A stretch of 64,000 nucleotides of DNA from Geomonas limicola (GCF_014193675.1 NZ_BLXZ01000004.1:248001-312000); one strand, 5' to 3'. Shown: positions 1 through 9,322, counted from the stretch's first letter. Numbers and translations are program-made. Notes: generated from the sequence alone by a model not told the origin.

Positions 1-252
1 GAGACCGGATTGAGCGCCGGCACGCTCGAGTCACTGGGAGTCCTGCACTCCTCGCCCGGGGTCTTCGACGAGGTGATCCACCTGTACCTGGCCACCGGTC
101 TCACCCAGGGGGAGGCGGAACCCGAGGACTACGAGGAGATCTCCTGCGTCCGGCTGCCGCTTGAAGAAGCCCTCAAGATGGCCGAAGAGGGCGCCATCAC
201 CGACGGCAAGACCATCACCGCACTTTTGCGGGCGCGGAGGTACCTGCCATGA
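1..252 (+). CDS. Nudix hydrolase, C-terminal part (5' truncated by window)
   Basis: The reading frame is open from base 1 and ends at the TGA at 250-252. The first visible residues, ETGL, fit the end of a Nudix box (EExGU), so the catalytic helix is largely upstream of the window. The remaining roughly 80 residues, including SPGVFDEVIHLYLA, resemble the ADP-ribose pyrophosphatase type of Nudix enzyme. That family hydrolyses ADP-ribose to AMP and ribose 5-phosphate. The stop overlaps the start of the next gene by 4 bases (ATGA), which suggests co-translation. The substrate assignment is inference because the N-terminal half is not visible. Confidence 0.75.
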   Translation, partial: ETGLSAGTLESLGVLHSSPGVFDEVIHLYLATGLTQGEAEPEDYEEISCVRLPLEEALKMAEEGAITDGKTITALLRARRYLP

Positions 253-1154
253 TCCTGGTGGCGCGAGTGGGTGCGGAACTGGCGGGGCTGAGGCTGGACG
301 ACGGGGTGAAGCAGCTTTTTCCCCAGTACTCCAAAGGGGAGATCAGGCGGGTGATCGACTGGGGGGGGTGCAGCCTCGGCCAGCTTACGGTGCGGGTCGC
401 CTCGCGGACCCTGAAGGAGGGTGACGAGATTGCCTTCGGGGTCATGGAGCCGGAGCGCTGTATCGATCTGGCCTACCAGAAGGGGGACCTGCTCTACGAG
501 GACAAGGATTTTCTGGCGGTGCACAAGGCGGTCGGCTTCAACAGCCAGCGCACCCCCTACCAGCTCAAGGGGACCGTCGAGTACGCCGTGGATATGTACC
601 TGAAGAGCATCGGGCTCAAGGAGCCGGCGCGGGTGGTGCACCGCCTGGACCGCGGCACCAGCGGGGTGATGTTCTTCCCCAAGAACAAGCAGGCAGCGAC
701 CCTCATCTCGCGACTTCTGAAAGAAGGGAAAGTGCAGAAAACCTACTGGGCACTGGTCTCGGGCTCCCCCGACCTGCCCCAGTGGAAGGTGGACGCCCCG
801 ATCGACAAGCTGAGCAAGTTCCGCTACGGCGTTTCCCCGTCCGGCCGACCGGCGTGCACCGTCTTCACGGTACTCGCCGAGGCGGGGGGGGTGACGGCCC
901 TTGAGGCGAAGCCGCTCACCGGGCGGACCCACCAGATCCGGGTCCATTTGAAGCACAGCGGCTTCCCGATCATCGGGGACGAGAGCTACGGGGGAATTCC
1001 CGCGCCCCGGATGATGCTGCACTGCCGCAGCATGCGCTTTACCGGCCCGAGGGGGAGGCTCATCGAGGCGGTGGCCCCCATCGACGCCGATTTCGCAGCG
1101 CTGGCCCCCGAACTGGAGCAGGTGGTTGAGGGTGCCACCGGCGGCGACGCATAA
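249..1154 (+). CDS. RluA-family pseudouridine synthase
   Basis: This is a 301-residue RNA pseudouridine synthase. The signature HRLDRGTSG is at residues 131-139, with the catalytic Asp expected at D134. The GRTHQIRVH motif typical of the RluA family follows about 95 residues later. The N-terminal 65 residues look like the S4-type RNA-binding region of RluC and RluD. The enzyme should isomerise specific uridines in rRNA or tRNA, but the target cannot be read from sequence. The ATG overlaps the upstream Nudix stop (ATGA). Confidence 0.9.
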   Translation: MILVARVGAELAGLRLDDGVKQLFPQYSKGEIRRVIDWGGCSLGQLTVRVASRTLKEGDEIAFGVMEPERCIDLAYQKGDLLYEDKDFLAVHKAVGFNSQRTPYQLKGTVEYAVDMYLKSIGLKEPARVVHRLDRGTSGVMFFPKNKQAATLISRLLKEGKVQKTYWALVSGSPDLPQWKVDAPIDKLSKFRYGVSPSGRPACTVFTVLAEAGGVTALEAKPLTGRTHQIRVHLKHSGFPIIGDESYGGIPAPRMMLHCRSMRFTGPRGRLIEAVAPIDADFAALAPELEQVVEGATGGDA

Positions 1155-1177
1155 CCTCACGGGTTGTGCGGAAATCT

Positions 1178-1206
1178 TTGACTATCACGCCGGATTGTCG
1201 TACATG
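1178..1206 (+). promoter_or_regulatory. Putative sigma70 promoter of the Cys-rich protein gene
   Basis: TTGACT (1178-1183) is followed after 17 bases by TACATG (1201-1206), about 55 bases upstream of the ATG at 1260. The -35 box is good and the -10 box is mediocre. Confidence 0.45.
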
Positions 1207-1259
1207 TACTGTCACAATAGGTGAATTACTGCCATAGCATTCAGCTGCAGGAGGGTCTT

Positions 1260-1766
1260 ATGAAGAAAATGTTGAGGATCGTGTTCCCCGTGGTGTTCGC
1301 CGTTGCCTGTGCGTTCTCGGTCTGGGCCAATGAACCGGCCGGTGCTCCTGCTGGCTGCGACAAGTGCCCGAAGGCGCAGCAGGCTGCTGCCGCTCCGGCC
1401 CAGGATGCGAAGGGTGCCGGGTGCGAGCACTGCCCCAAAATGCAGGCGGGAAAACCGTGCGCAGAGAAGGGGTGCGACAAAATGGCTGCGGCCGGCTGCG
1501 AGAACTGCCCGAAGATGAAGGCGGCTGCCGGTAAGCCCTGCTGCGACAAGGAAGCCAAGGCTGCGGCGGGTTGCGAGAACTGCCCGAAGATGAAAGGCGC
1601 CGAAGGGAAGCCGTGCTGCGACAAAGGGGCCAAGGCTGCCGGTGCGGGATGTGAGAAGTGTGCCAAGATGAAAGAGGGAGCTGCCAAAGCTGGCTGCGAC
1701 AAGTGCGCCAAGATGCAAAAGAAACAGGCTCAGCCTTGCTGCGACAAGAAGGACAAGAAAGAGTAG
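1260..1766 (+). CDS. Secreted cysteine-rich repeat protein (metal-binding candidate)
   Basis: The protein has 168 residues. I chose the ATG at 1260 because GGAGGG lies just upstream and a signal peptide starts there (MKKMLRIVFPVV..., cleavage likely near SVWA-NE). The exported part carries 20 cysteines in repeating CxxC units (CDKC, CEHC, CENC, CENC, CEKC, CDKC) followed by CPKMK or CAKMK, alternating with GKPCCDK segments. The linkers are Ala/Lys-rich. No CxxCH motif occurs, so it is not a c-type cytochrome. The layout suggests a periplasmic metal-binding or thiol-rich protein, but I do not recognise a named family. It appears monocistronic. A perfect 10-bp hairpin (GTGGCCGGTC arm) at about 1780-1803 lies just past the stop. 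Confidence 0.8.
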   Translation: MKKMLRIVFPVVFAVACAFSVWANEPAGAPAGCDKCPKAQQAAAAPAQDAKGAGCEHCPKMQAGKPCAEKGCDKMAAAGCENCPKMKAAAGKPCCDKEAKAAAGCENCPKMKGAEGKPCCDKGAKAAGAGCEKCAKMKEGAAKAGCDKCAKMQKKQAQPCCDKKDKKE

Positions 1767-1787
1767 CCGATGACGCGAGGTGGCCGG

Positions 1788-2465
1788 TCAGGAGACCGGC
1801 CACTTCGTAGTGTGCGGGTCGAAGGACAGCCCGCCGCCAGCGGCAGGACCCCGCAAGAGAGCCCGCACGGGCGCCCCGTCTCCCCCCTTGACCTTGATCG
1901 GCAGGCAGATCAGTTCATACTCCCCCGGATCGATCCCCTCCAGGTTCAGCCCCTCGATGACCAGCACGTCGTTTTCCAGAAGCGTCCGGTGCACCGTTCC
2001 GTCGCCGTCCATCCCTTCGATCGAGAGATAATCGATTCCCACGAGTTTCACCCCTGACTCGACCAGGTACTGCGCACCGTCCGGGGAAAGCGCGGTGAAA
2101 TCCGGCGAGAAGTCAGGTTGGTGCCAGAGCCGGGAGTTCCTGGTCTTGAACAAAACGCGTTCCACGCCGCGCACCGGCAGCCGGTGCAGTTCCTCGCGCC
2201 CGATCGTCTGGACCTCCTCGAGTTCCAGCACCAGGGCCCGGCCCACCAGGCGGTCCAGGGGTATCTCGTCGATGCTCGCCCCCGCGTCGTCGAAGTGGCG
2301 CGGCGGGTCGAGGTGCGTCCCGGCATGGCTGCAGAAGCTCAGACGGGAGACGTTGGCCTCGTCGCCGTTGGCGATCCGGTTCCAGGGGGAGAGTTCGAAG
2401 CCGCAGTCCCCGGGGTAGACCGGAAGCTGCGCCGAGAGCGGAACGGTGATGTCGTAGATGCGCAT
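1788..2465 (-). CDS. Cyclase-family protein (kynurenine formamidase-like)
   Basis: This 225-residue protein carries the metal-binding signature HAGTHLDPPRH (residues 47-57) of the cyclase / kynurenine formamidase family (KynB-like). The N-terminus IYDITVPLS and a later VGIDYLSIEG segment are also typical. Members are Zn- or Mn-dependent amidohydrolases, such as arylformamidase. The substrate here is unknown because no tryptophan-degradation neighbours are present. The gene converges on the Cys-rich protein gene, and the hairpin at 1780-1803 overlaps its last codons. Confidence 0.85.
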   Translation of the reverse strand: MRIYDITVPLSAQLPVYPGDCGFELSPWNRIANGDEANVSRLSFCSHAGTHLDPPRHFDDAGASIDEIPLDRLVGRALVLELEEVQTIGREELHRLPVRGVERVLFKTRNSRLWHQPDFSPDFTALSPDGAQYLVESGVKLVGIDYLSIEGMDGDGTVHRTLLENDVLVIEGLNLEGIDPGEYELICLPIKVKGGDGAPVRALLRGPAAGGGLSFDPHTTKWPVS

Positions 2466-2576
2466 GGGTTTCTCCGAAAGCTGGTGCTGGGGGACTGGGT
2501 CATTATAGCGCGCGGTGCCCGTGGCGCGACTGTGCAGCAGAAAAAGCTCAAGTAAGAGGGGTGAGGTGCCGATAGG

Positions 2577-2637
2577 TTAAGGGCAGGGGCTTGGAAGGCA
2601 GGGATTAGGGACTGGGGATTAGGGGCTGGGAGATGAA
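2577..2637. repeat. Dispersed purine-rich repeat (TAGGGACTGGGGATTAGGGG type)
   Basis: The 316-base gap between the cyclase gene and the YjfB-like gene holds a G-rich stretch of GGGACT and GGGATT units. The same unit family recurs at 25252-25405, where it forms an inverted pair. I see no ORF or clear RNA in the rest of the gap. Confidence 0.5.
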
Positions 2638-2781
2638 AACCAGCTGAGCGAGAGACGCGTAGCCCCCTCACCCCCACCCTTCTCCCAAAGCGCGAGGTGC
2701 GTTTGGGTTCCTCTAACGTCGTTGCAACGTCCGGTATGCATCGGACAGCTCAGGCTGCATAAAAACTAACGGAGGTGAACC

Positions 2782-2943
2782 ATGGAAATCAGTGCGGTGG
2801 CAGGTGCCACACAGTTGCTGCAGCTGAACCAGTCGACCGAGATGATGAAGAAGGCGGCCGACGCCCAAATGCAGATGGCCACGATGGTCGCCCAGGTGGC
2901 GCAACAGGCGAAACCGCAGGCCGGCTTCTCCGTCTACGCCTGA
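2782..2943 (+). CDS. YjfB-like putative motility protein
   Basis: This is a 53-residue protein with a near-perfect ribosome-binding site (GGAGGTGAACC) directly before the ATG. The sequence, with [12 protein letters not shown] followed by a heptad-like stretch of Gln, Met and Ala ([14 protein letters not shown]), matches the short YjfB-type putative motility protein family. It predicts a single amphipathic helix. Its stop overlaps the 3' end of convergent hslO by 10 bases. The motility role comes from the family name only; no flagellar genes are nearby. Confidence 0.75.
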   Translation: MEISAVAGATQLLQLNQSTEMMKKAADAQMQMATMVAQVAQQAKPQAGFSVYA

Positions 2944-3824
2944 GCCTCTCCCTCGGCCATCCCCGCAATGAGACCTACCAGATCGGCCTCGCTGAAGCTG
3001 TAGCGCTGTCCGCAGAACTCGCAGGTGACTTCTGCTCCGTGCTGCTCTTCCCGTAGCGAGGCCAGCTCCTCCCTCCCCATCGAGATCAGTACCCGTTCGA
3101 TCCGCTCCCTGCTGCAACTGCATGCGAAACCGAGCTCCCTCTTTTCCAGGACGTCGTAGGGAATTCCGGCAAAGAGGAGTTCCAGGATCTCTTCCGGCGT
3201 CTTCCCCTCGCGCAACAGCACGCTCAGTTGCGGCAGCTGTTCGATGCGCGCCATCAGTTTCTCGACCACGTCCGTGTCCACCGGCGGTACCGCCTGGATC
3301 AGGACCCCCCCCGATACCGCGACCTCGCCGGTCGGCTCCACGTATTCGGCGAGTCCCACCGCGGAAGGGATCTGCTCCGACTCGACCAGGTAGAGCGCCA
3401 GGTCTTGGGCAACCTGGCTCGTGTAGAGCTGTACCGTGCCGCTGTAGGGCTCGCGCATGCCGAGATCCTTCGCGACGGTGAGAAAACCGGCTCGGCCGAT
3501 GGCGCCGGGCACGTCGAGAGAACCGTCGGGCTTTTGCAGGTTCACCTCGGGGTTTCCTACGTAGCCGCGCACGCTGCCGTTACTGTCGGCCTCCACGATG
3601 ATCTTTTTGAGCGGGCCGTTCCCCTCGAAGCGCAGCGCCACCCGCTGCCCCGTCTTCAAAAACGCCCCCATGAGCGTTCCGGCGGTGAGTGCCCGCCCCA
3701 AGGCCGCCGAGGCGGTCGGCAGCGTGCCGTGCCGTTTGCAGATATCTTCCACGAGATCGGTGGTGAGGCAGGCGAGCGCCCGCACGTTGCCGCTCTTGGT
3801 TATGATGCGCACCAGATAATCCAT
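2934..3824 (-). CDS. hslO: Hsp33 redox-regulated chaperone
   Basis: This 296-residue protein is a holdase chaperone activated by oxidative unfolding. The C-terminal zinc centre is complete, with C235-x-C237 and, 30 residues later, C268-x-x-C271, matching the CxC...CxxC module that binds Zn in the reduced state. The N-terminal core ([16 protein letters not shown]...) is typical. I chose the start at 3824 because it overlaps the upstream stop by one base (TAATG) and begins at the conserved N-terminus. A longer in-frame start exists but would run antisense-like into the neighbour. Confidence 0.95.
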   Translation of the reverse strand: MDYLVRIITKSGNVRALACLTTDLVEDICKRHGTLPTASAALGRALTAGTLMGAFLKTGQRVALRFEGNGPLKKIIVEADSNGSVRGYVGNPEVNLQKPDGSLDVPGAIGRAGFLTVAKDLGMREPYSGTVQLYTSQVAQDLALYLVESEQIPSAVGLAEYVEPTGEVAVSGGVLIQAVPPVDTDVVEKLMARIEQLPQLSVLLREGKTPEEILELLFAGIPYDVLEKRELGFACSCSRERIERVLISMGREELASLREEQHGAEVTCEFCGQRYSFSEADLVGLIAGMAEGEAQA

Positions 3825-4390
3825 TAAAGTACTACCCCCACTCTTCCTACGATTTCCCCCTGTTTCAGGGTAAGTTCCTTCAGCGTGATCAGGTCCCAGC
3901 CGTTCAGCTCGCGAGAGCCCAGGCGTACCCTGCGGGCGAAGAGCTCCGCCAGCCTGGGGACCCGGTTCAGATCGCAGGTGACCAGGTCGCCGCTGCAGGT
4001 CAAAAACGGAATGTGCTCGACCACCTTGCGGGTCAGCCACTCGATGTCGAGCGGTGCCACCTGCTCCAGCTTCAAGAGCACGTATTTGCGTGCCGGGCTG
4101 AACTCCATCCCCTGGATGGTGAAGGTGGCCGAGAAGGGGATGGCCGGCAGGAGCCGTTTCTTCATCTTCCCGGAGACCTCGCCGTAGCCGTTACAGAGCT
4201 CGATGGAAAGCTCGACCAGTTCGTCGTCCTGGGCCCGGCTCAAAAACTCGCGTTGCAGGTAGGCCTGCGTGATGCGGAACTCGCGCTTGGTGAACAGGTC
4301 CTGGAGTTTCTGCTCCTTCATCAGCTCGGCCAAGGCCGGGTTGTTGATCTTCTCCTGGAGCTTCTGGGTGATGCGGTCAAAAAGAGTCAT
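3824..4390 (-). CDS. Conserved hypothetical protein upstream of hslO
   Basis: The protein has 188 residues and no family that I recognise. It has no signal peptide or membrane segment. The N-terminal 50 residues are charged and helical ([12 protein letters not shown]...). The rest looks like an alpha/beta fold with several strand-like runs and a C-terminal [11 protein letters not shown]. It is translationally coupled to hslO by a one-base overlap, so the two are almost certainly one transcript. That hints at a stress or proteostasis context but does not prove it. Confidence 0.75.
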   Translation of the reverse strand: MTLFDRITQKLQEKINNPALAELMKEQKLQDLFTKREFRITQAYLQREFLSRAQDDELVELSIELCNGYGEVSGKMKKRLLPAIPFSATFTIQGMEFSPARKYVLLKLEQVAPLDIEWLTRKVVEHIPFLTCSGDLVTCDLNRVPRLAELFARRVRLGSRELNGWDLITLKELTLKQGEIVGRVGVVL

Positions 4391-4505
4391 ACTTGCTACC
4401 TGCCTTTCAGGAACCTCATGGGCGTACAGGACTCGTGGGACTCAAGGGACCTTTACAGACCAGATGAACGCGCCTCGAAGAAACTCCACCTGCCCATTTT
4501 ACTCT

Positions 4506-6884
4506 TTAGACCAAACCCGCCGTGTAATTAAATTCAGAGGCACCGGGGAGTGGCTGCCCCTTGCGGTAGGCCTCGAGGACGCGCTCGCGCTGCTCGGGAG
4601 CAAGCTGGGAGACGTCGAGGAGAAAACTGCCGCAGCCTAACTGGCGCAGCTCGCTGCGGTACTGGGTGAGCGCGAACGGCGTCTCGGCACTGACCACGGT
4701 GAGCCGGTCTTTCACCTTGACCGCATACTGGTCGCCCCGGTCGGAGACCAGCCCGGCATCACCCTTTACCTCCTTGATGGCGATCTTGGAGGTGATCACC
4801 GGCACGGGCGCAAAAAGGAGCGTGCCGCGCCTGATCTTCAGGTCGGCACCGAGGAGTTGCGCGAGGTTCTCACGGTCGTCTTCGATGTAGAGCGTCGCCC
4901 GGTTGGCGCCCAGTTCCTGCCAGCTCAAAAGTGCCTGGGTGTTCAGCGAGTAGAGCCGGTAATCGGTAGTGAGCTCGGCGTCGGTTCCCTTGAAGAACTG
5001 GAACTGGGACAGGTTGGTGAGCTCGAAGCGCTTCATGCCGGAACGGAGCAGGTACTGGACCGCCTCCTGGTAAAAGGCGACATCCGCCTCGAAGATCATG
5101 AAGGGGAGCTGCCAGACGATGCGGGCCTCGTATTCCTTGAGCTTGCGCAGGTACTGCGGGATCTGGTGCAGGTTGGCGCGCGACACCGGGAGGATGATCT
5201 CGTCCACCAGGTCGCGGTGCAGTTCGTGCCAGTCCTTGAGCTGCTCGAGCCTCACGCTCAAGGCATCCTTCCCTTTGTGGGCGACGGAGGGACGCTGGCG
5301 TACCAGGGAGGCGAGCGCCCGCTTGCGCCCCTCACCGCTTTTCTGCTTCAAGGAACCCACGGTGGCCTCGGCGAGCCAGGCGTAGAAGGAACGCCTAATA
5401 TCCTTGAGCTTGGCGGCCGGGATGAGCAGCGCGGGGAACTCCGGGGCGCTCAGCTTGGCGAGGGTGAACTGGGTGTCGCCGGTTTTGGAGAACTGCCCCC
5501 TGAGTACCCCCTCCATGTCGCTGGTGCGCGCCTCCTCCAGCTCGCCCAGCTCGTACCGGGTGCTGAACCTGGTGCGGAACACCTCCGCGTCGATCTGCAT
5601 CGCCCGGTCGACATAGGAGATGTCCAGGACGCAGGGGATGCTGTCCCCTTTCACCGAGTCGAGCCGCTTCAGGCAGGCGTTCTCGCTCATGGTGAAGGCG
5701 GTTTCCGAGGAGACCTTGAACACCGAGTCACCCAGCTTGAACGGGAAGGGGGAGGGGGTGCTGACCAGGGTGTTTTCCTTCACCTGCTTCACCGGTTTGC
5801 CGACGACGAAGAGCTCCTTGATGGTGAAGGCGCGCCCCGCCATGTCGGATTTGGGCTGCACCCGGATCCGGTCCCCCACGAAGAGGCGGTCCCGGGTGTC
5901 GAAGCTGATCCGGTTGCCGCGGATCTCGCGGATGTCCCCCAGGTAGCGCCCGGTGGCCCCCTTGATGGACGGGGTGGAGATGTCGGTCGGCTGGTGCGAG
6001 GCGAGGAATCCCTTGGTGGGGACCCGGCCGAAGGACTGCTTGAGCAGGCTCTTGGCCTCGGTGACCGCGGCGGCGTAGTTCTCGGGGGCGGAGTCGAGTA
6101 CCAGCCGGTAGGCCGCGATGACGCTCGCCACGTACTCGGCGGACTTCATGCGCCCTTCGATCTTGAGCGAGTGCACGCCGGCCTCCATGAGCGCCGGGAT
6201 CATCTCGATGCTGGAGAAATCGTTGGTGGAGAGGTAGTACCCTTCCTTCCCCTTGTGCTTGTACTGGCGCCGGCAGGGCTGCGCGCAGCGCCCGCGGTTG
6301 CCGCTGTGCCCGCCCAGAAAGGAGGAGAAGTAGCACTGGCCCGAGATGGAGAAGCAGAGCGCGCCGTGGATGAAGCACTCGATCTCGGCACGGCTCGCCT
6401 CGACGATGGTCTTGATCTCGTCGATGTGCAGCTCGCGGGCGAGGACCACGCGCTCGAAGCCGAGCTCCTCGAGCTGGCGCACGCCGAGCGAGTTGTGGAT
6501 GGTCATCTGGGTCGAGGCGTGCAGCGGGATGCCGGGGAAGTATTCGCGGGCCAGGCGGGCCACCGCGAGGTCCTGCAGGATGACACCGTCTATCCGCATC
6601 GCTTCCAGGGCGGCCAGGGTGTCGACCAGTTGCGGCAGCTCATTTTCCTTTACCAGCGTGTTGAGCGTCACGTACACCTTCTTGCCAGTACCGCGGGCAT
6701 AGGCGCTCATGCGCTCCATCTGGGAGAGGGTGAAGTTCTTGGCTTTGGCGCGGGCGGAGAAGTCTTTGAGCCCTGCATAGACGGCATCGGCGCCTTTTTC
6801 CATGGCGGCGAAAAAGGCTTCCAGGGAACCTGCGGGAGAGAGGAGTTCCGGCTTCGTGGGGACAGTTTTTTTCATTATAGACAT
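4506..6884 (-). CDS. U32-family peptidase-like protein (RlhA-type)
   Basis: This is a large protein of about 792 residues. The U32 core occupies roughly residues 10-330 (ELLSPAGSLEAF... and LHASTQMTIHN), with the family cysteines at about 170, 177, 184, 200 and 204 (HGALCFSISGQC, GRCAQPC). The C-terminal half corresponds to the collagenase-like extension (DUF3656). Related U32 proteins include RlhA, which makes 5-hydroxycytidine in 23S rRNA, and iron-sulfur hydroxylation enzymes. An rRNA role is more likely than proteolysis but is inference. I placed the start at 6884 (MSIMKK); 6875 is also possible, and neither has a strong Shine-Dalgarno. Further in-frame upstream sequence is repeat DNA. 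Confidence 0.85.
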   Translation of the reverse strand: MSIMKKTVPTKPELLSPAGSLEAFFAAMEKGADAVYAGLKDFSARAKAKNFTLSQMERMSAYARGTGKKVYVTLNTLVKENELPQLVDTLAALEAMRIDGVILQDLAVARLAREYFPGIPLHASTQMTIHNSLGVRQLEELGFERVVLARELHIDEIKTIVEASRAEIECFIHGALCFSISGQCYFSSFLGGHSGNRGRCAQPCRRQYKHKGKEGYYLSTNDFSSIEMIPALMEAGVHSLKIEGRMKSAEYVASVIAAYRLVLDSAPENYAAAVTEAKSLLKQSFGRVPTKGFLASHQPTDISTPSIKGATGRYLGDIREIRGNRISFDTRDRLFVGDRIRVQPKSDMAGRAFTIKELFVVGKPVKQVKENTLVSTPSPFPFKLGDSVFKVSSETAFTMSENACLKRLDSVKGDSIPCVLDISYVDRAMQIDAEVFRTRFSTRYELGELEEARTSDMEGVLRGQFSKTGDTQFTLAKLSAPEFPALLIPAAKLKDIRRSFYAWLAEATVGSLKQKSGEGRKRALASLVRQRPSVAHKGKDALSVRLEQLKDWHELHRDLVDEIILPVSRANLHQIPQYLRKLKEYEARIVWQLPFMIFEADVAFYQEAVQYLLRSGMKRFELTNLSQFQFFKGTDAELTTDYRLYSLNTQALLSWQELGANRATLYIEDDRENLAQLLGADLKIRRGTLLFAPVPVITSKIAIKEVKGDAGLVSDRGDQYAVKVKDRLTVVSAETPFALTQYRSELRQLGCGSFLLDVSQLAPEQRERVLEAYRKGQPLPGASEFNYTAGLV

Positions 6885-7141
6885 GTGGCTTAGAGTACCG
6901 GAAGGGGGGAGAAGGGTCAAGCTCATTGAAGGGCGGGGGATTGCTGCACGGAAGGGGGCATCCACTGCACAAAGGCGAATCCTCCCTGTCCCTCCTTTTG
7001 CAAAGGAGGGACGCGGGGGCAAGGACTGTGCTTCGTAGATGATTGCTACGGGTTCCACTGATACGGAAACCGTTAGACGCATTTCCCTCGAATGACCTTC
7101 AAAAGAGTGTTCCGAGGAAGCTACGACATTCTTCCGACGGG

Positions 7142-7250
7142 GTCCCCTCTCCCCTTGCGGGAGAGGGACAGGGGGAGGGGGAAGGTGGCACTTTAGCACA
7201 GCTGGCAGCTTCACCCACCCCCTAACCCCCTACCGTCAAGGGAGGGGGGA
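7142..7250. repeat. Dispersed palindromic repeat, full-length copy A
   Basis: This 109-base element aligns without gaps to 21602-21710. It begins with GTCCCCTCTCCCCTTGCGGG and continues through GAGAGGGACAGGG and GCTGGCAGCTTCACCCACCC to GTCAAG. It contains a hairpin (CCCTCTCC / GGAGAGGG). A related half-copy (CCCTCCTTTTGCAAAGGAGGG) is at about 6980-7020. Together they fill most of the 440-base gap 6885-7325, where I see no gene. Confidence 0.8.
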
Positions 7251-7325
7251 GATGCTCCCGCCAACAGGGCGTTCAGGTAACAGGACGTCAGAAAGAGACA
7301 GGCACCTGGCGGAGCCGGCCCCCTG

Positions 7326-7808
7326 CTATTTGGGCTGGATCGGCAGGTACTTGTAGCGGGTGCGCTTCTTGGAGAGGTCGGCCAATGAGAAGAGGTCGGA
7401 TTGGGAGATTACCCAGACGCTGTCTTCGCGCTTCAGTTTGACCCCCTTGGTGACGTACTCGGTGCCGGGAACGCTCCCCTCGAAGCCGAGTTTCGCATGC
7501 ACCGTCGCCGCACGGTCACCGTTGAAGGAGACGCGGGCCTCCTGCATCTTCTCCCAGCAGCAGGCGGGCTTGCGCGGAGCGGCGGCAAGCTTCCTGGCGA
7601 AGCGCTCTTTGCCGTCCCTGCCGCCGGAGGTGCGGTCGTAGAGTTCGGCGAAGCGGCCGTCGCGCCACAGGTCGAGGATCTTTTCCAGGTCCTGCAGCAC
7701 GGCCTGTTCGTCCGAGGTCGGGGGGCGCGGCTCGCCCTTGCGACGCGCCTCGGCGGGGAGGGCGATCACCGAGAGGAAGAGAAACATGAGGAGAAACGTT
7801 CTGGTCAT
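7326..7808 (-). CDS. Secreted hypothetical protein
   Basis: This 160-residue protein has a clear signal peptide (MTRTFLLMFLFLSVIALPAEA). The mature part begins with a helix containing DEQAVLQDLEKILDLWRD and a FAELYDRTSG segment, reminiscent of NTF2-like or lumazine-binding folds. It has one adjacent Cys pair (ACCWEKM). I recognise no catalytic motif. It stands alone, flanked by repeat-filled intergenic DNA. The ribosome-binding site (AGGAGGTGCCCC) before the ATG at 7808 supports the start. Confidence 0.75.
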   Translation of the reverse strand: MTRTFLLMFLFLSVIALPAEARRKGEPRPPTSDEQAVLQDLEKILDLWRDGRFAELYDRTSGGRDGKERFARKLAAAPRKPACCWEKMQEARVSFNGDRAATVHAKLGFEGSVPGTEYVTKGVKLKREDSVWVISQSDLFSLADLSKKRTRYKYLPIQPK

Positions 7809-7919
7809 GGGGCACCTCCTGCGGAGTTGGATCGCACCAATGATACCGCAAAAGGAGGAGCGGGCGAACTGCCGGCGGCTCTAAAACCGGGGACGCCGGA
7901 GCGTGGGAACAAGTTACGT

Positions 7920-8072
7920 TGGCATTACCCTTTCGCCCTCCGGGAGAGGGTGGCCGCAGGCCGGGTGAGGGGGATGCCACGGAGTGAGGCTGCGAATCCT
8001 CACGGTGAAGCGTTGCGGAACTGCCGGCGCCCTCACCCCGCCCCTCTCTCGGAGGGCGAGGGGGGGTGGGCG
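7920..8072. repeat. Two half-copies of the dispersed palindromic repeat
   Basis: CCCTCCGGGAGAGGG followed by GTGAGGGGG (about 7935-7972) and the inverse-oriented CCCTCACCCC...CTCTCTCGGAGGGCGAGGGG (about 8031-8066) lie in the 329-base gap between the secreted protein gene and aroF. No ORF or other feature is evident in the gap. Confidence 0.65.
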
Positions 8073-8137
8073 CCGGTTTTTGACGGTTGGTTGCGATACC
8101 CTCGTCTCAGTTTCGATCTTTTCCCGGTGTTCCTAGG

Positions 8138-9157
8138 CTACAGGGTCTTGTCCGCGGCTGCCGCGAACAGTTTCAGCTTGTCCATGAGGGCGGCGAACTT
8201 CTTGGGCTTTAAGGACTGCGGCCCGTCGGAAGAGGCCCTCTCCGGGTCCGGGTGCACCTCGATGATCAGGCCGTCGGCACCGGCGGCCACCGCAGCGTAG
8301 GACATGGGCGCGATGTAGTGGTAGTTGCCGGTCCCGTGCGAAGGGTCGATGACAATCGGAAGGTGGGTCTTCGCCTTCAGGACGGGAATCGCCGAGAGAT
8401 CGAGGGTGTTGCGGGTCGCGGTCTCGAAGGTGCGGATGCCGCGTTCGCACAGGATGACGGACTGGTTCCCCTCGCTCATGATGTACTCGGCGCTCATCAG
8501 GAACTCCTGGATGGTCATCGACATGCCGCGCTTCAAAAGGATCGGCTTGTTGATCTGGCCGACCTTCTTAAGCAGGGCGAAGTTCTGCGAGTTGCGGGCA
8601 CCGATCTGCAGCATGTCGGCGTAGGAGGCGACGAGGTCCACGGACTCGGGATCGATCACCTCGGTCACGAAGGGGAGCCCGGTAAGTTCGCGCGCCTTGG
8701 CGAGGAGCTTCAGTCCTTCCTCCTCGAGACCCTGGAAGGAGTAGGGGGAGGTGCGCGGCTTGAAGGCGCCGCCCCTCAGCATCTGGGCGCCGGCCGCCTT
8801 GACGGCGAGCGCGCTCTCGATGATCTGGGTCTCGTTCTCCACGGAACAGGGGCCGGCCATCACCACGAGTTCGCTCCCCCCGATGGCGAGGTTCTCCGAA
8901 ATGCGCACCACGCTCGCCTCTTTCTTCACTTCCTTGGACGCGAGCTTGTAGGGCTGCAGGATGGGGACCACGCTCTCCACGCCCGGCATCGACTCCAGGG
9001 CCTGTAAAACGCTCTTGCCGCGCTCGTCTCCGACCGCCCCGATGACGTCGCGGGTGGTGCCGTGAATGATGTGGGGCGTGTAGCCCAGTGCCTTGATCCT
9101 CTTGGTTACTTCGTCCCGGTCCTTCCGTGCTGCTCCCGACTTCATGACGACGATCAT
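8138..9157 (-). CDS. aroF: 3-deoxy-7-phosphoheptulonate (DAHP) synthase
   Basis: This 339-residue enzyme condenses phosphoenolpyruvate with erythrose 4-phosphate, the first step of the shikimate pathway. The N-terminal 70 residues form the ferredoxin-like/ACT-like regulatory domain found in the type I-beta group. The TIM barrel follows, with AGPCSVE (101-107), [15 protein letters not shown] and DPSHGTG motifs. I chose the ATG at 9157 because CGGAGGAGGGAG sits immediately upstream. A longer in-frame GTG at 9280 would translate the attenuator hairpin and is rejected. Upstream lie a hairpin with a U-rich tail and an aromatic-rich leader peptide, which suggests transcription attenuation by aromatic amino acid supply. 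Confidence 0.95.
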   Translation of the reverse strand: MIVVMKSGAARKDRDEVTKRIKALGYTPHIIHGTTRDVIGAVGDERGKSVLQALESMPGVESVVPILQPYKLASKEVKKEASVVRISENLAIGGSELVVMAGPCSVENETQIIESALAVKAAGAQMLRGGAFKPRTSPYSFQGLEEEGLKLLAKARELTGLPFVTEVIDPESVDLVASYADMLQIGARNSQNFALLKKVGQINKPILLKRGMSMTIQEFLMSAEYIMSEGNQSVILCERGIRTFETATRNTLDLSAIPVLKAKTHLPIVIDPSHGTGNYHYIAPMSYAAVAAGADGLIIEVHPDPERASSDGPQSLKPKKFAALMDKLKLFAAAADKTL

Positions 9158-9180
9158 GCTCCCTCCTCCGTGTGGTCCCC

Positions 9181-9216
9181 AAAAGCAACAAGGCCGGAAG
9201 GATTGCCCCCCGGCCC
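9181..9216 (-). terminator. Putative attenuator terminator of aroF
   Basis: Read on the minus strand, GGCCGG (9215-9210) pairs with CCGGCC (9197-9192), and the 3' arm is followed by the U-rich run TTGTTGCTTTT (9191-9181). It ends 24 bases before the aroF ATG. A C-rich block upstream (CCTCCCCCC, minus strand, around 9261-9269) could pair with the G6 run of the hairpin and act as the antiterminator. Confidence 0.6.
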
Positions 9217-9322
9217 TGTTTCTGTTTCTGCTATTTCGGCTTCTGAGAACCGGAAAGAAGGGGGGAGGATCCTGTCCCACCCCGGCTTTCGGTTCGTAAT
9301 TTTCGGTTGCGGCTACCTCAAA

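Noticed and set aside
4857..6893. A 678-codon frame antisense to the U32 protein, and similar long antisense frames at 129-1160, 9692-11509, 17786-20302 and 39236-41443
   Set aside because: High-GC third codon positions create long open antisense frames. None has a credible start, motif or composition.
9158..9280. Longer aroF start at GTG 9280
   Set aside because: It would translate the attenuator hairpin and lacks a ribosome-binding site. ATG 9157 has CGGAGGAGGGAG.
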